A DNA stretch of 64,000 nucleotides, taken from positions 43,625 through 107,624 of the forward strand of contig JAFEDJ010000025.1 of the NCBI GenBank assembly GCA_018241685.1. Direction: 5' to 3'. Below, piece by piece: positions 26,534 to 35,590 of this stretch. A model generated the notes under the pieces. The model was not told the origin of the DNA, did not search any database, and saw only the letters and a list, made by a program, of their open reading frames with translations. Position 1 is the first letter of the stretch; each line of letters starts with the position of its first letter. Made by a program: the position numbers and the translations under genes. The DNA comes from Pseudomonadota bacterium. GTDB taxonomy: Bacteria; Pseudomonadota; Gammaproteobacteria; Burkholderiales; Rhodocyclaceae.

Positions 26534-27031
26534 ATGTCCGCCGAGCACGCCATCCTCGCCGAGATCCCGCGCCTGCGCCGCTACGCACGGGCGCTGACCG
26601 GCAACGAGGCGGACGCCGACGATCTGCTGCAGGACACCCTGGAGCGGGCCCTCGGCAAATGGCTGCTGTGGCGGCCGGGCAATCTGCGGGCCTGGCTGCT
26701 GACCATGATGCACCACGTCTTTCTGAACCAGCTGCGCAAGCGGCCCGCCCTCGTCACCCTGGACGACGACACCCCTGCCATTCCGGTACGCCCCCAACAA
26801 CAGGATGAACTGGAGGTGCGTGACCTGGATCGCGCCCTGAGCCGCCTGCCCCCCGAGCAGCGGGAGATTCTGCTGCTGGTCGGGTTGGAGGAACTCAGCT
26901 ATGCCGACACTGCCCGCGTCCTGGGCATTCCACAGGGAACCGTCATGTCGCGCCTGTCCCGCGCCCGCGAGCGGCTGCGCGCCATCCTGGCCGGCGAGGA
27001 CCGGCCAGTGCATCTGAAGGTTGTGAAATGA
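26534..27031 (+). CDS. ECF-family RNA polymerase sigma factor
   Basis: 165 aa with only regions 2 and 4: RRYARALTGNEADADDLLQDTLERAL (region 2) and LPPEQREILLLVGLEELSYADTARVLGIPQGTVMSRLSRARERL (region 4). It overlaps the anti-sigma gene by ATGA. Being upstream of msrP-msrQ, it probably controls envelope oxidative-stress repair; in Azospira suillum an ECF factor (SigF) controls a MsrP homologue during hypochlorite stress. The target assignment here is inferred. Confidence 0.9.
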   Translation: MSAEHAILAEIPRLRRYARALTGNEADADDLLQDTLERALGKWLLWRPGNLRAWLLTMMHHVFLNQLRKRPALVTLDDDTPAIPVRPQQQDELEVRDLDRALSRLPPEQREILLLVGLEELSYADTARVLGIPQGTVMSRLSRARERLRAILAGEDRPVHLKVVK

Positions 27032-27798
27032 ACAAGGAGCACGTCAGCAAGGACCAACTACACGCCTACGTGGACGGGCAATTATCCGCCACGGATTCGA
27101 TGCGGGTCGCCGCCCACCTCGCAACAGCCCCGGATGACCAGGCCAGCGTCGAAACCTGGCGCGGCCAGAAGGCCCTGCTGCATGCGGCCTACGATCGCCA
27201 GCTCGACGCCGCGATCCCCCACACCATCACCGCCCGCCTGAAAACACAGCGCCACAAGCCCTTCCGTCAGGCGGCCATCGCAGCGGCTTGGCTCGTCGTG
27301 GGCATCGGGGTCGGCATCATGGCCGACCGCCAACTCGCCCTCAACGCTGCCCCACCCGCCCTGACCAGCCTGCCGCAACGGGCAGCCGTCGCCCACGCGG
27401 TGTTCACGCCTGAAGTGCGCCACCCAGTGGAAGTCGGTGCCGACCAGGAGGCGCACCTGACCGCCTGGCTGTCGAAGCGCCTGGGTCATGCACTGCGCGC
27501 TCCCAAACTGGCGGCCGAAGGCTTCCACCTGGTTGGCGGACGCCTGATCACCGCCGACAACGGCCCCGGTGCACTGCTGATGTATGAGGACAGCGGCGGC
27601 CAACGCCTCACGCTGTACGTGTGCGCCGACAATCAGGACAGCAGCGCCACCGCTTTCCGCTTCGCCCACCAGGACGGCGTCTCCACGTTCTACTGGATAG
27701 ACGGTCGCCAGGCCTACGCCCTCTCCGGCAAGCTCCCGCGCGACGCGTTGCTGCCGATCGCCAGCACGGTCTACCGGCAACTCAACGGTGACGGCTAG
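27028..27798 (+). CDS. Transmembrane anti-sigma factor
   Basis: 256 aa. Cytoplasmic N-terminal anti-sigma domain (HVSKDQLHAYVDGQL at about residues 5-19), one membrane helix near 91-110 (AAIAAAWLVVGIGVGIMA) and a periplasmic domain of ~145 residues. This is the usual partner of the overlapping ECF gene: it would bind and hold the sigma factor until a periplasmic signal arrives. There is no HxxxCxxC zinc motif; the only cysteine is in the periplasmic LYVCAD stretch. It differs from the six-helix DUF1109 anti-sigma type. Confidence 0.85.
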   Translation: MNKEHVSKDQLHAYVDGQLSATDSMRVAAHLATAPDDQASVETWRGQKALLHAAYDRQLDAAIPHTITARLKTQRHKPFRQAAIAAAWLVVGIGVGIMADRQLALNAAPPALTSLPQRAAVAHAVFTPEVRHPVEVGADQEAHLTAWLSKRLGHALRAPKLAAEGFHLVGGRLITADNGPGALLMYEDSGGQRLTLYVCADNQDSSATAFRFAHQDGVSTFYWIDGRQAYALSGKLPRDALLPIASTVYRQLNGDG

Positions 27799-27885
27799 GT
27801 CGAAGGGCTGGCCGGCACCCGATGGGTGATTGATGCCGTGCCCACCGGCGCCCGGCGCAGATGAAGATCACCTCCGCGTGCGGCA

Positions 27886-27915
27886 CTGTAATTTTTGCGC
27901 TCCTGCTCCGTCTAC
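27886..27915 (+). promoter_or_regulatory. Candidate ECF-type promoter of msrPQ
   Basis: CTGTAAT (27886-27892), 17 bases, GTCTAC (27910-27915), 34 bases before the msrP start. Compare the similar pair ahead of the sigma-factor operon. Confidence 0.35.
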
Positions 27916-27948
27916 ATCATCACGAATAATCACAATGGACACGCTGCC

Positions 27949-28878
27949 ATGCTGATCCGCCGCCCCATCGACATCCTGCCCTCCGAAATCACCTCATCCG
28001 AGCTGTACCATGACCGGCGCCGCTTCCTGACCCAGTCCACCGCCCTCGCCTTGGCGGCAGCCCTGCCCGCCAGCCTGGCCCGCGCCGCCGGCCAGAGCCT
28101 CGGCCCGCTGACCAAGAGCCCCTACAGCATCGGTGAGACGCCGACCCCCTACAAGGCCGTCACCACCTACAACAACTTCTACGAACTCGGCACCGACAAG
28201 GCCGACCCGGCCGAGAACACCCGCCGCCTCAAGCCCGCACCGTGGACGCTGCGCGTCGAGGGGCTGGTGAACAAGCCACGCACCTTCGGTATCGACGAAC
28301 TGCTCAAGCTCGCCCCGCTGGAGGAGCGTATCTACCGAATGCGCTGCGTGGAGGGCTGGTCGATGGTCATCCCCTGGGTAGGCTTTCCGCTGGCCAGCCT
28401 GCTCAAGCTGGTGGAGCCCCAGGGCAGCGCCAAGTACGTGGAGTTCGTATCCCATTACGACAAAAGCACCATGACCCACGGGGTGCTCGACTGGCCCTAC
28501 AACGAAGGCCTGCGCATCGACGAGGCCCGCCATCCGCTCACGCTGCTGGCAGTCGGCCTGTACGGCGAGGTGCTGCCGGTCCAGAATGGCGCGCCGATCC
28601 GACTGGTGGTGCCGTGGAAGTACGGCTTCAAGGGTGCCAAGTCCCTAGTGACGCTGCGCCTCACCGACAAGCAGCCGCTCACCGCATGGATGAAGGCCGG
28701 GCCGAGCGAGTACGGCTTCTACTCCAACGTGAATCCGGAGGTGGACCACCCGCGCTGGAGCCAGGCCACCGAGCGACGCATCGGCGAGTTCTCCAAGCGC
28801 AAGACGCTGATGTTCAACGGCTACGCCGACCAGGTCGCCTCAATGTACACCGGCATGGACCTGCGCCGCTTTTTCTGA
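27949..28878 (+). CDS. msrP: Periplasmic methionine sulfoxide reductase catalytic subunit MsrP
   Basis: 309 aa. Twin-arginine signal (RRRFLTQS near 23-30), so the folded molybdoprotein is exported by Tat. The molybdenum ligand is Cys133 (MRCVEGWSM). The enzyme reduces methionine sulfoxide in periplasmic proteins with electrons from MsrQ. The start is the ATG at 27949 with family-like [15 protein letters not shown]. Preceded by ECF/anti-sigma genes and followed by msrQ after 21 bases. Confidence 0.95.
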   Translation: MLIRRPIDILPSEITSSELYHDRRRFLTQSTALALAAALPASLARAAGQSLGPLTKSPYSIGETPTPYKAVTTYNNFYELGTDKADPAENTRRLKPAPWTLRVEGLVNKPRTFGIDELLKLAPLEERIYRMRCVEGWSMVIPWVGFPLASLLKLVEPQGSAKYVEFVSHYDKSTMTHGVLDWPYNEGLRIDEARHPLTLLAVGLYGEVLPVQNGAPIRLVVPWKYGFKGAKSLVTLRLTDKQPLTAWMKAGPSEYGFYSNVNPEVDHPRWSQATERRIGEFSKRKTLMFNGYADQVASMYTGMDLRRFF

Positions 28879-28899
28879 ACACTACAAGAAACGACCACC

Positions 28900-29571
28900 A
28901 TGACCCCGACCAACCCCCAACTCGGCGCCATCAAGACGGCCCTGTTCGTCCTCTGCCTGTTGCCCGCCTTCCTGCTGTGGCGCGGACTGGAGATGGACAC
29001 GCTGGGCGCCAACCCGATCGAGGCGCTGACCCGTGCCACCGGCGAGTGGACGCTGCGCTTCCTGCTGATCACCCTATGTGTGACGCCGCTGCGCAAATAC
29101 TCGGGCTGGCACTGGCTGGTGCGCCTGCGCCGCATGCTCGGGCTGTTCGCCTTCGCCTACGGCGTGACGCACCTGCTCACCTACGTGTGGCTGGACCAGT
29201 TCTTCGACTGGCACGCCATCGCCAAGGACATCCTCAAGCGCCCCTTCATCACCGTCGGTTTCGCCGCGCTGGTGCTGATGACGCCGCTGGCCGCCACGTC
29301 CTTCAACGCGGCCATTCGCAGGCTCGGCGGGCGCCGCTGGCAGGCCCTGCACCGGGCCATCTACCCGATCGCGGTGATGGGCTGCGTGCACTTCTGGTGG
29401 CTGGTCAAGAAGGACATCACCCAGCCGCTGATCTACGCCGCCATCACCGCCGTCCTCCTCGGCCTGCGCGCTTGGTGGCGTGAGCAGGAACGCCGCAAGC
29501 AACTGGCCGGCGGCTACCAGCCTGCACACGGCCCCACGGGCAAGGTCATCCGGATCTTCCAGTCCCACTGA
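28900..29571 (+). CDS. msrQ: Haem-binding membrane subunit MsrQ
   Basis: 223 aa, about six membrane helices with conserved haem-ligand histidines in GVTHLLTYVW, ALHRAIYPI and GCVHFWWLVKKD. Passes electrons from the quinone pool or a flavin reductase to MsrP. Operon partner of msrP. Confidence 0.94.
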   Translation: MTPTNPQLGAIKTALFVLCLLPAFLLWRGLEMDTLGANPIEALTRATGEWTLRFLLITLCVTPLRKYSGWHWLVRLRRMLGLFAFAYGVTHLLTYVWLDQFFDWHAIAKDILKRPFITVGFAALVLMTPLAATSFNAAIRRLGGRRWQALHRAIYPIAVMGCVHFWWLVKKDITQPLIYAAITAVLLGLRAWWREQERRKQLAGGYQPAHGPTGKVIRIFQSH

Positions 29572-29818
29572 GATTCACCCCGCCGAACTCACCCTGCAAG
29601 CACGAAGAGATCCCCAGCACGGCCTGCAGCGAATTCAGGCAAACATCACAAACCCGGACAGGATATTGGGCGATAATCCGGCGCGATCAGCACACGTACC
29701 GCAGCTGGCATATCGCCCATCGAAAACGGGGCCCGTAGAGCAGTCTCTCTCCGGTTCAATCCAGCGGTGGCATCGCCCCCCAACGACCTCGTTCCGGTTT
29801 ACCCCCAATCAAGACTTC

Positions 29819-31288
29819 ATGAGCGTCCGCCAAGCAGTACGATTCACGACCCTCGCCACCGTGGCCAGCTTCATCCTTTCGTTGATCAGCGTGGTCGTCG
29901 TATCGCGTATCCTCACCCCTGAGGAAATCGGCGTCTTCTCAGTGGCCGTGTCCGTCATTTCCTACACTCACATCCTGCGCGATTTCGGTGTGGGGCAGTA
30001 TTTCGTGCAACTCAAGGAGATCACCCGCGATCACCTGCGAGCAGGCTTCACGGTGATGCTCCTGATCTCGTGGTCCATGGCCCTGATTCTATTTTCGCTG
30101 CGCGTTCCCCTGGCCGCCTTCTTCAAGCACCACGGCCTGGAAACCGTATTTGCAACCCTGGCCATCAATTTCCTCATCCTGCCTTTCGGCTCCCCCATCA
30201 TGTCGATGCTCAAGCGGGAGATGCGCTTCGACCGATTGGCCATCGTCAGCGTAATGAATTCGGTAGTTCAGGTCGGGGTAACCGTAGGCACAGCCTTGGC
30301 CGGCGAAAGCTACATGAGCATGGCGTGGGGATCCATTGCAGGCAACGCCGCAAACGTCATCCTGATGTCCTGCATGAAACCCGAAATAGCCCTGCTTACA
30401 CCGACACGCCGAGGCCTCGCCACGGTGCTTTCATTCGGCAGCAAATCGAGTGCTGGCTCTCTGGTTGGCGAGCTGGGTGTCAGCGGCCCCGACCTGATTC
30501 TCGGCAAGACCCTCGGCTTCACCGCCGTCGCCATTTTCAGCCGCGCATCGAGCCTCAACAACATGCTGCTGGGCAAGGTCAACGACATCGTCCGGCAGAT
30601 CTTTCTTCCCGCGTTTGCCCAAGGCATTCGGGACGGCAAGAATCCGGCGGACATGTATGCCGACGCAATGCGCCTCATTACCGGCATCACCGTGCCCTTG
30701 CTGAGCACCTTGGCAATACTCGCACAGCCGATGATCCTCTTCTTCTTCGGTCAGCAGTGGCAGGACGCCGGGGCTCTGGCCTTATATCTCTGCCTCTATC
30801 AAATCGTCCGGACCCCCACTGAATTTGCGTCCAATGCACTCATCGCCGGCGGTCACGCCAGCACGGTGCTCCGCGCCGAGGCCATCAGCCAAACCAGTAT
30901 TCTGGCCATTCTGTGCCTATCCGTCCGGCTGGATCTGCACACCGTTGCTTGTCTGCTGCCGATTGCCTCGTGCATTCACTTCCTGTCCTTCGGATATGCC
31001 CTTCGCGCGCACTACGGCCTTTCACACCAAGCACTGATTGCCGCCGTTCTGCCCAGCTACAAACTGATTCCGGGAACTCTCGCCGCAACGGGCATCCTGG
31101 AGATTGCAATTCGTACAGGCTACTGGCAGCCCTCCGCCTTCCTGCATCTGGCAAGTGCATCCTCGCTGGCCGCCTGTGGTTACATCTGGACGCTGCGCCG
31201 GTCCGGGCATCCGGTCCGCGAAGAACTCGTACGCCTGGTCCCCCCTCTCTCAAGGCTACTTGGGGAACCACAAACCGACCCCCACTAA
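29819..31288 (+). CDS. Polysaccharide flippase (Wzx/MATE-like, oligosaccharide transporter)
   Basis: 489 aa with about twelve hydrophobic segments. The opening VRQAVRFTTLATVASFILSLISVVVVSRILTPEEIGVFSVAVSV is typical of the polysaccharide-transport branch of the MOP exporter superfamily. Likely flips a lipid-linked glycan across the inner membrane. No glycosyltransferase or wzy gene is beside it, so it is orphaned from a polysaccharide cluster. Codon usage is visibly less GC-biased than in msrPQ or pmbA, a possible sign of transfer. The ribosome site is weak. Confidence 0.8.
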   Translation: MSVRQAVRFTTLATVASFILSLISVVVVSRILTPEEIGVFSVAVSVISYTHILRDFGVGQYFVQLKEITRDHLRAGFTVMLLISWSMALILFSLRVPLAAFFKHHGLETVFATLAINFLILPFGSPIMSMLKREMRFDRLAIVSVMNSVVQVGVTVGTALAGESYMSMAWGSIAGNAANVILMSCMKPEIALLTPTRRGLATVLSFGSKSSAGSLVGELGVSGPDLILGKTLGFTAVAIFSRASSLNNMLLGKVNDIVRQIFLPAFAQGIRDGKNPADMYADAMRLITGITVPLLSTLAILAQPMILFFFGQQWQDAGALALYLCLYQIVRTPTEFASNALIAGGHASTVLRAEAISQTSILAILCLSVRLDLHTVACLLPIASCIHFLSFGYALRAHYGLSHQALIAAVLPSYKLIPGTLAATGILEIAIRTGYWQPSAFLHLASASSLAACGYIWTLRRSGHPVREELVRLVPPLSRLLGEPQTDPH

Positions 31289-31318
31289 CGCGCCAGAGCG
31301 CTCCGTGGCAGTTCAGCC

Positions 31319-31343
31319 GAAAAAGGGCCTCTCACAGGCCCTT
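31319..31343 (-). terminator. Terminator of the darP-mog unit
   Basis: AAGGGCCT/AGGCCCTT stem with a five-base loop; T-rich on the minus strand side. Confidence 0.8.
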
Positions 31344-31359
31344 CCACCTCCTCAGTGCT

Positions 31360-31944
31360 TTACTTCGGACGGATCGCCGACTTGGGGCGGAAGGCCTTGA
31401 CGACGGCCTCGTCGGTCTCGATGTAGGGGCCCCCGATCAGATCGATGCAGTAGGGCACGGCAGCGAAGATGCCATGCACCTTCTGCTGCCCATCGGCCTC
31501 CTTGAGGCCTTCGAGGGTCTCGGCGATGGCCTTCGGCTGGCCTGGCAGGTTGATGATCAGGCTCTGGCCGCGGACCACCGCCACTTGGCGGGACAGGATC
31601 GCCGTCGGTACAAAGGCCAGGCTGACCTGACGCATCTGCTCGCCGAAGCCCGGCATCACCTTGTGGGCCACCGCCAGCGTGGCTTCCGGCGTCACGTCGC
31701 GCAGCGCCGGGCCGGTACCGCCGGTGGTCAGCACCAGCGAACAACCTGCTTCGTCGCACAGTTCGATCAGGGTCTGCTCGATGGACGGCTGATCGTCCGG
31801 GATCAGGCGGGTCACCGCCTCCCACGGCGTGGTGAGGGCCTTGCCCAGCCAGTCCTGCAGCGCCGGGATGCCCTTGTCTTCATAGACACCGCCCGAGGCC
31901 CGGTCGCTGATGGACACCAGGCCGATCTTCACGCCCTCGCTCAT
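31360..31944 (-). CDS. mog: Molybdopterin adenylyltransferase
   Basis: 194 aa. GLVSISDRASGGVYEDKGIPAL, the TTGGTGPALRDVTPEAT loop and SLIINLPGQPKAI are diagnostic of MogA. It adenylates molybdopterin before molybdenum insertion. Overlaps darP by ATGA. Molybdenum cofactor is needed by the MsrP encoded a few kilobases away. Confidence 0.95.
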   Translation of the reverse strand: MSEGVKIGLVSISDRASGGVYEDKGIPALQDWLGKALTTPWEAVTRLIPDDQPSIEQTLIELCDEAGCSLVLTTGGTGPALRDVTPEATLAVAHKVMPGFGEQMRQVSLAFVPTAILSRQVAVVRGQSLIINLPGQPKAIAETLEGLKEADGQQKVHGIFAAVPYCIDLIGGPYIETDEAVVKAFRPKSAIRPK

Positions 31945-32504
31945 TCCTCGTCTCCAGCCTGGGTCTGCATCTCGTCGCCGCTCTCGTCGGGTAGCTCACC
32001 CTCCTCCAACTCGCGCAGGACCCGGAACAACTCCCGGTAGGCACGCGGCGGCTTGTTCTGCTCTTTCTCCTTGATCGCATTGCGGCGCAGTACGCGGAGC
32101 TGCTGCAGATCGGCGCCCGGGTGGGCGACGGCGATGTCGTGGAGCGTCTTTTCGTCCTCGATCAGCTTGGTGCGCAGGTTTTCGAGGCGATGCATCTTGG
32201 CCGTCTCGACCGCCGACACGCCCTTGAAGGCGTCCAGCGCGGCGCGGATCGGCTCCGGGTCCACATTGCGCATCAGCTTGCCGATGTATTGCAGCTGGCG
32301 CCGCTTGGCTTCGTGGGACGGGAAGCGCTGGTAGTCCTTCACCGCGTCGCGCAGATCCTCGTCCATCGGCACCTTGGCCAGGCGCTCCTTGCCGAGGGCG
32401 ACCAGTTCCTGGCCGAGATCCTGCAAGGCATGGCTGGCGCGCTTGAGCTCCGACTTGCTGGGGCCGGTGTCTTCTTCGTCTTGATGATATTTGTAGTGGG
32501 CCAT
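31941..32504 (-). CDS. yjgA: Ribosome maturation protein DarP (YjgA, DUF615)
   Basis: 187 aa. SKSELKRASHALQDLGQELVALGKERL and the FPSHEAKRRQLQYIGKLMR segment define the DUF615 family, which assists late 50S subunit assembly. Start at the ATG giving MAHYKYHQDEED; the frame open upstream of it overlaps the divergent pmbA and is rejected. The yjgA/pmbA head-to-head order is conserved in many proteobacteria. Confidence 0.93.
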   Translation of the reverse strand: MAHYKYHQDEEDTGPSKSELKRASHALQDLGQELVALGKERLAKVPMDEDLRDAVKDYQRFPSHEAKRRQLQYIGKLMRNVDPEPIRAALDAFKGVSAVETAKMHRLENLRTKLIEDEKTLHDIAVAHPGADLQQLRVLRRNAIKEKEQNKPPRAYRELFRVLRELEEGELPDESGDEMQTQAGDEE

Positions 32505-32570
32505 CTGGGGGCAGGAAGTGCTCGGGAAGGGTAAGATTATAGCCTTTAGCCCCTCTCCAACCGGATCGCC

Positions 32571-33911
32571 ATGGCCGACAACCGTTTCAGCTTCACCCAG
32601 GATCAGCTCAAGACCATCGCCGAAGACATCCTCAAGTTCGCCCGCAAGCGCGGCGCGACGGCCTGCGAGGTGGATGTTTCGGAGGGCTTCGGCCAGTCCG
32701 TCACGGTCCGCCGCGACGAGGTGGACACCATCGAATACAACCGGGACAAGGGTGTTGGCGTCACCATCTACGACGGTCAGAAGCGCGGCTACGCCAGCAC
32801 CTCCGACTTCTCGAAAGAGGCCCTGAAGTCCACCGTGGACGCCGCCGTGTCGATCGCCCGTTTCACGGCCCCCGACCCGGCCGCCGGCCTGCCCGACGAG
32901 GCCCTGCTGGCCAGGGAGTTCCCCGATTTCGACCTCTACCACCCGTGGAAGCTGTCCACCGAGGAGGCCATCGAACTGGCCCGCAAGTGCGAGCGCGCCG
33001 CCTTCGCGGTGAGCCCGGAGATCCGCAACTCCGACGGCGCCAGCGTATCGATGCAGGAAGCCCACTTCATCTCGGCCAACAGCCTCGGCTTCCTCGGAGG
33101 CTACGCCAGCTCCCGCCACTACCTGTCCTGCTCGGTGATCGCCGGCGAGGGCGACGACATGCAGCGGGACGACTGGTATTCCACCAAGCGCGATCCGTCC
33201 GAGTTGGCCGATGCGGAAGAAATCGGCACCTTCGCCGCCCGCCGTTCGCTGGCCCGCCTCGGCGCCCGCCAGATCCCGACCTGCGAGGTGCCTGTCTTGT
33301 TCGAGGCCCCGCTGGCCGCCGGCCTGATCGGCGCCTTCGTGCACGCGGTGAGCGGCGGTGCGCTGTATCGCAAGTCGTCCTTCCTGCTGGACAGCCTGGG
33401 CAAGCAGGTCTTCCCGTCCCACATCCAGATCTCCGAGCGCCCGCACCTGGCCAAAGCCTTCGCCAGCAGCTCCTTCGACGACGACGGCGTGGCCACGCAG
33501 GATCGCGAAATCATCATCGACGGCGTGCTGCAGGGCTACTTCCTCAGCACCTACTCAGCGCGCAAGCTGGGCATGCAGACCACCGGCAACGCCGGCGGCA
33601 GCCACAACTTGCTGGTCAAGCCCGGCCAATACGACCTGGAGGGCCTCATCAAGCAGATGGACCGCGGCCTGCTCGTCACCGAACTGCTCGGTCACGGCGT
33701 CAATTACGTGACCGGCGACTACTCTCGCGGCGCCGCCGGCTTCTGGGTGGAGAACGGCAAGATCCAGTACCCGGTGCATGAGATCACCATCGCCGGCAAC
33801 CTCAAGAACATGCTGATGGGCATCCAGGAAATCGGCTCCGACGTGCTGGTGCGCGGCTCAAAGCACTGCGGTTCGATCCTGGTGGACCGCATGACCGTCG
33901 CCGGCGCCTGA
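32571..33911 (+). CDS. pmbA: Metalloprotease PmbA/TldE
   Basis: 446 aa. Full TldD/PmbA-type protein with the long beta-rich domain, ending in GSDVLVRGSKHCGSILVDRMTVAGA-like family sequence. TldE pairs with TldD as a heterodimeric zinc protease degrading unfolded peptides, microcin precursors or CcdA antitoxin. The HExxxH motif belongs to TldD and is not expected in this subunit. Divergent from yjgA. Confidence 0.95.
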   Translation: MADNRFSFTQDQLKTIAEDILKFARKRGATACEVDVSEGFGQSVTVRRDEVDTIEYNRDKGVGVTIYDGQKRGYASTSDFSKEALKSTVDAAVSIARFTAPDPAAGLPDEALLAREFPDFDLYHPWKLSTEEAIELARKCERAAFAVSPEIRNSDGASVSMQEAHFISANSLGFLGGYASSRHYLSCSVIAGEGDDMQRDDWYSTKRDPSELADAEEIGTFAARRSLARLGARQIPTCEVPVLFEAPLAAGLIGAFVHAVSGGALYRKSSFLLDSLGKQVFPSHIQISERPHLAKAFASSSFDDDGVATQDREIIIDGVLQGYFLSTYSARKLGMQTTGNAGGSHNLLVKPGQYDLEGLIKQMDRGLLVTELLGHGVNYVTGDYSRGAAGFWVENGKIQYPVHEITIAGNLKNMLMGIQEIGSDVLVRGSKHCGSILVDRMTVAGA

Positions 33912-33945
33912 CCGGCAGGTCTGCCCCAAGCAAGGAGACGCGAGC

Positions 33946-35055
33946 ATGGAAAGACGTTCCTTCCTGAAGCATGCCGGCGCCGGCATGGCCGGCGTTGCAG
34001 CCACGGCGGCGCCAGCCGTCGCAGCCGATCTGCCAACCATCAAGTGGCGGCTCGCCTCCAGCTTCCCCAAGACCCTCGACACCATCTTCGGCGCCACCGA
34101 ATCGGTGGCCAAGCACGTGGCGGCGGCCACCGGCGGCAAGTTCCAGATCCAGCTCTTCGCCGCCAACGAGATCGTGCCCGGCCCAGGCGTGCTCGACGCG
34201 GTCAAGGACGGCACCGTCGAGATCGGCCACACGGCGTCCTATTACTACGTCGGCAAGGACCCCACGTTCGCCTTCGACACCTGCCTGCCCTTCGGCCTCA
34301 ACAGCCGCCAGCAAACGGCATGGATGCTCAGCGGCGGCGGCCTGGAGCTGATGCGCGAGTTCTTCCGCGACTACAACATCCACCTGATCCCCTGCGGCAA
34401 CACCGGCACCCAGATGGGCGGCTGGTTCCGCAAGGAGATCAAGTCCCTCGACGACCTCAAGGGCCTCAAGTTCCGCATCAGCGGCATCACCGGCCAGGTG
34501 CTGGCCAAGCTGGGCGTGGTGCCGCAACAGATCCCGGGCGGCGACATCTACCCGGCCCTGGAAAAAGGCACCATCGACGCCGCCGAGTGGGTCGGCCCCT
34601 ACGACGATCTCAAGCTCGGCTTCAACCGGGTCGCCAAGTATTACTACTACCCGGGCTGGTGGGAGGGCGGGCCGCAGCTCTCCATCTACGTGAACATGAA
34701 GCACTGGGCATCGCTGCCGAAGGAATACCAGGCCATCCTCGAGGACGCCTGCCTGCGCGCCCACTCGGAGATGCAGGCCAGCTACGACGCCAAGAGCCCC
34801 GCCGCCCTCAAGCAACTGGTCGGCTCGGGCACCCAGCTGCGCCCCTTCCCCAACGAGGTGATGGCGGCGGCCTTCAAGACTGCGCTGGATCTCTACGACG
34901 AAATCGCCACCAAGAACGCCAAGTTCCGCAGGATCTACGAGGCCTGGAAGAAATTCCGCGACGACCAGCTGCAGTGGTTTGCGGTAGCGGAAAACCGCTA
35001 CGACAACTTCATGCAGGCGACCCGCGTTGCCACCCGGGCCCGCAACAACAAATAG
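33946..35055 (+). CDS. TRAP transporter substrate-binding protein (DctP/TakP-like)
   Basis: 369 aa. Twin-arginine signal RRSFLKHAG at residues 3-11, then a periplasmic DctP domain. FRISGITGQVLAKLGVVPQQIPGGDIYPALEKGTIDAAEWVGPYDD is typical of members binding 2-oxo acids or lactate. No dctQ or dctM membrane gene adjoins it, so the permease must be elsewhere. Begins 34 bases after pmbA with a good GGAGA ribosome site. Confidence 0.9.
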   Translation: MERRSFLKHAGAGMAGVAATAAPAVAADLPTIKWRLASSFPKTLDTIFGATESVAKHVAAATGGKFQIQLFAANEIVPGPGVLDAVKDGTVEIGHTASYYYVGKDPTFAFDTCLPFGLNSRQQTAWMLSGGGLELMREFFRDYNIHLIPCGNTGTQMGGWFRKEIKSLDDLKGLKFRISGITGQVLAKLGVVPQQIPGGDIYPALEKGTIDAAEWVGPYDDLKLGFNRVAKYYYYPGWWEGGPQLSIYVNMKHWASLPKEYQAILEDACLRAHSEMQASYDAKSPAALKQLVGSGTQLRPFPNEVMAAAFKTALDLYDEIATKNAKFRRIYEAWKKFRDDQLQWFAVAENRYDNFMQATRVATRARNNK

Positions 35056-35066
35056 GCAAACGATGC

Positions 35067-35137
35067 CCGGCCCTCGTGGGGCCGGTTGATTCACCCACGG
35101 ACTTCGTTTCAACAGCGGCGGGCAAACGAATGCCCGC
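35067..35137 (+). terminator. Two hairpins downstream of the TRAP binding protein
   Basis: CCGGCCC/GGGCCGG (35067-35085) followed by GCGGGC/GCCCGC (35118-35137). Neither has a strong T run, so termination may be partial or the hairpins may protect the mRNA end. Confidence 0.45.
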
Positions 35138-35233
35138 TGCAACGGCCTCCGCAGATCTTGCTCCCGCTCCTCGCCGCCAGATGCACCTTGTATCCTTGAA
35201 GCCATCCCTTCGCTTGCCCGGAGGCCTCCAACC

Positions 35234-35590
35234 ATGATCGCTGCGTTTGCTCTCCTGCTGGCCTTCCAACTTGCCGGCGAGGCCCTTCGCGTCGCACTGC
35301 ACCTGCCGGTTCCCGGCCCGGTGATCGGCATGGGGCTGCTGCTGGTCTACCTGATCGCCCGCCGCGGCCCTTCCGAATCCCTGCGGACAACCTCTGGCAC
35401 CCTGCTGCAGAACCTGTCGCTGATGTTCATCCCCGCCGGCACCGGCGTCATGCTCCACGGCGCCCGCCTGTTCGATGAAGCCGGGCCGATCCTCGTCGCG
35501 CTGGTTGCCAGTACCGTGCTGGGTCTGGCCGCCACCGGCCTGACGCTGCACTTCCTGACCCGCAAGCGCAAGCAGGAGGCCTCGCGATGA
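35234..35590 (+). CDS. lrgA: CidA/LrgA-family membrane protein
   Basis: 118 aa with four hydrophobic helices; VPGPVIGMGLLLVYLI is the family signature. Holin-like proteins of this family modulate murein hydrolase activity or transport pyruvate and related acids across the membrane. Overlaps lrgB by ATGA. Confidence 0.9.
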   Translation: MIAAFALLLAFQLAGEALRVALHLPVPGPVIGMGLLLVYLIARRGPSESLRTTSGTLLQNLSLMFIPAGTGVMLHGARLFDEAGPILVALVASTVLGLAATGLTLHFLTRKRKQEASR

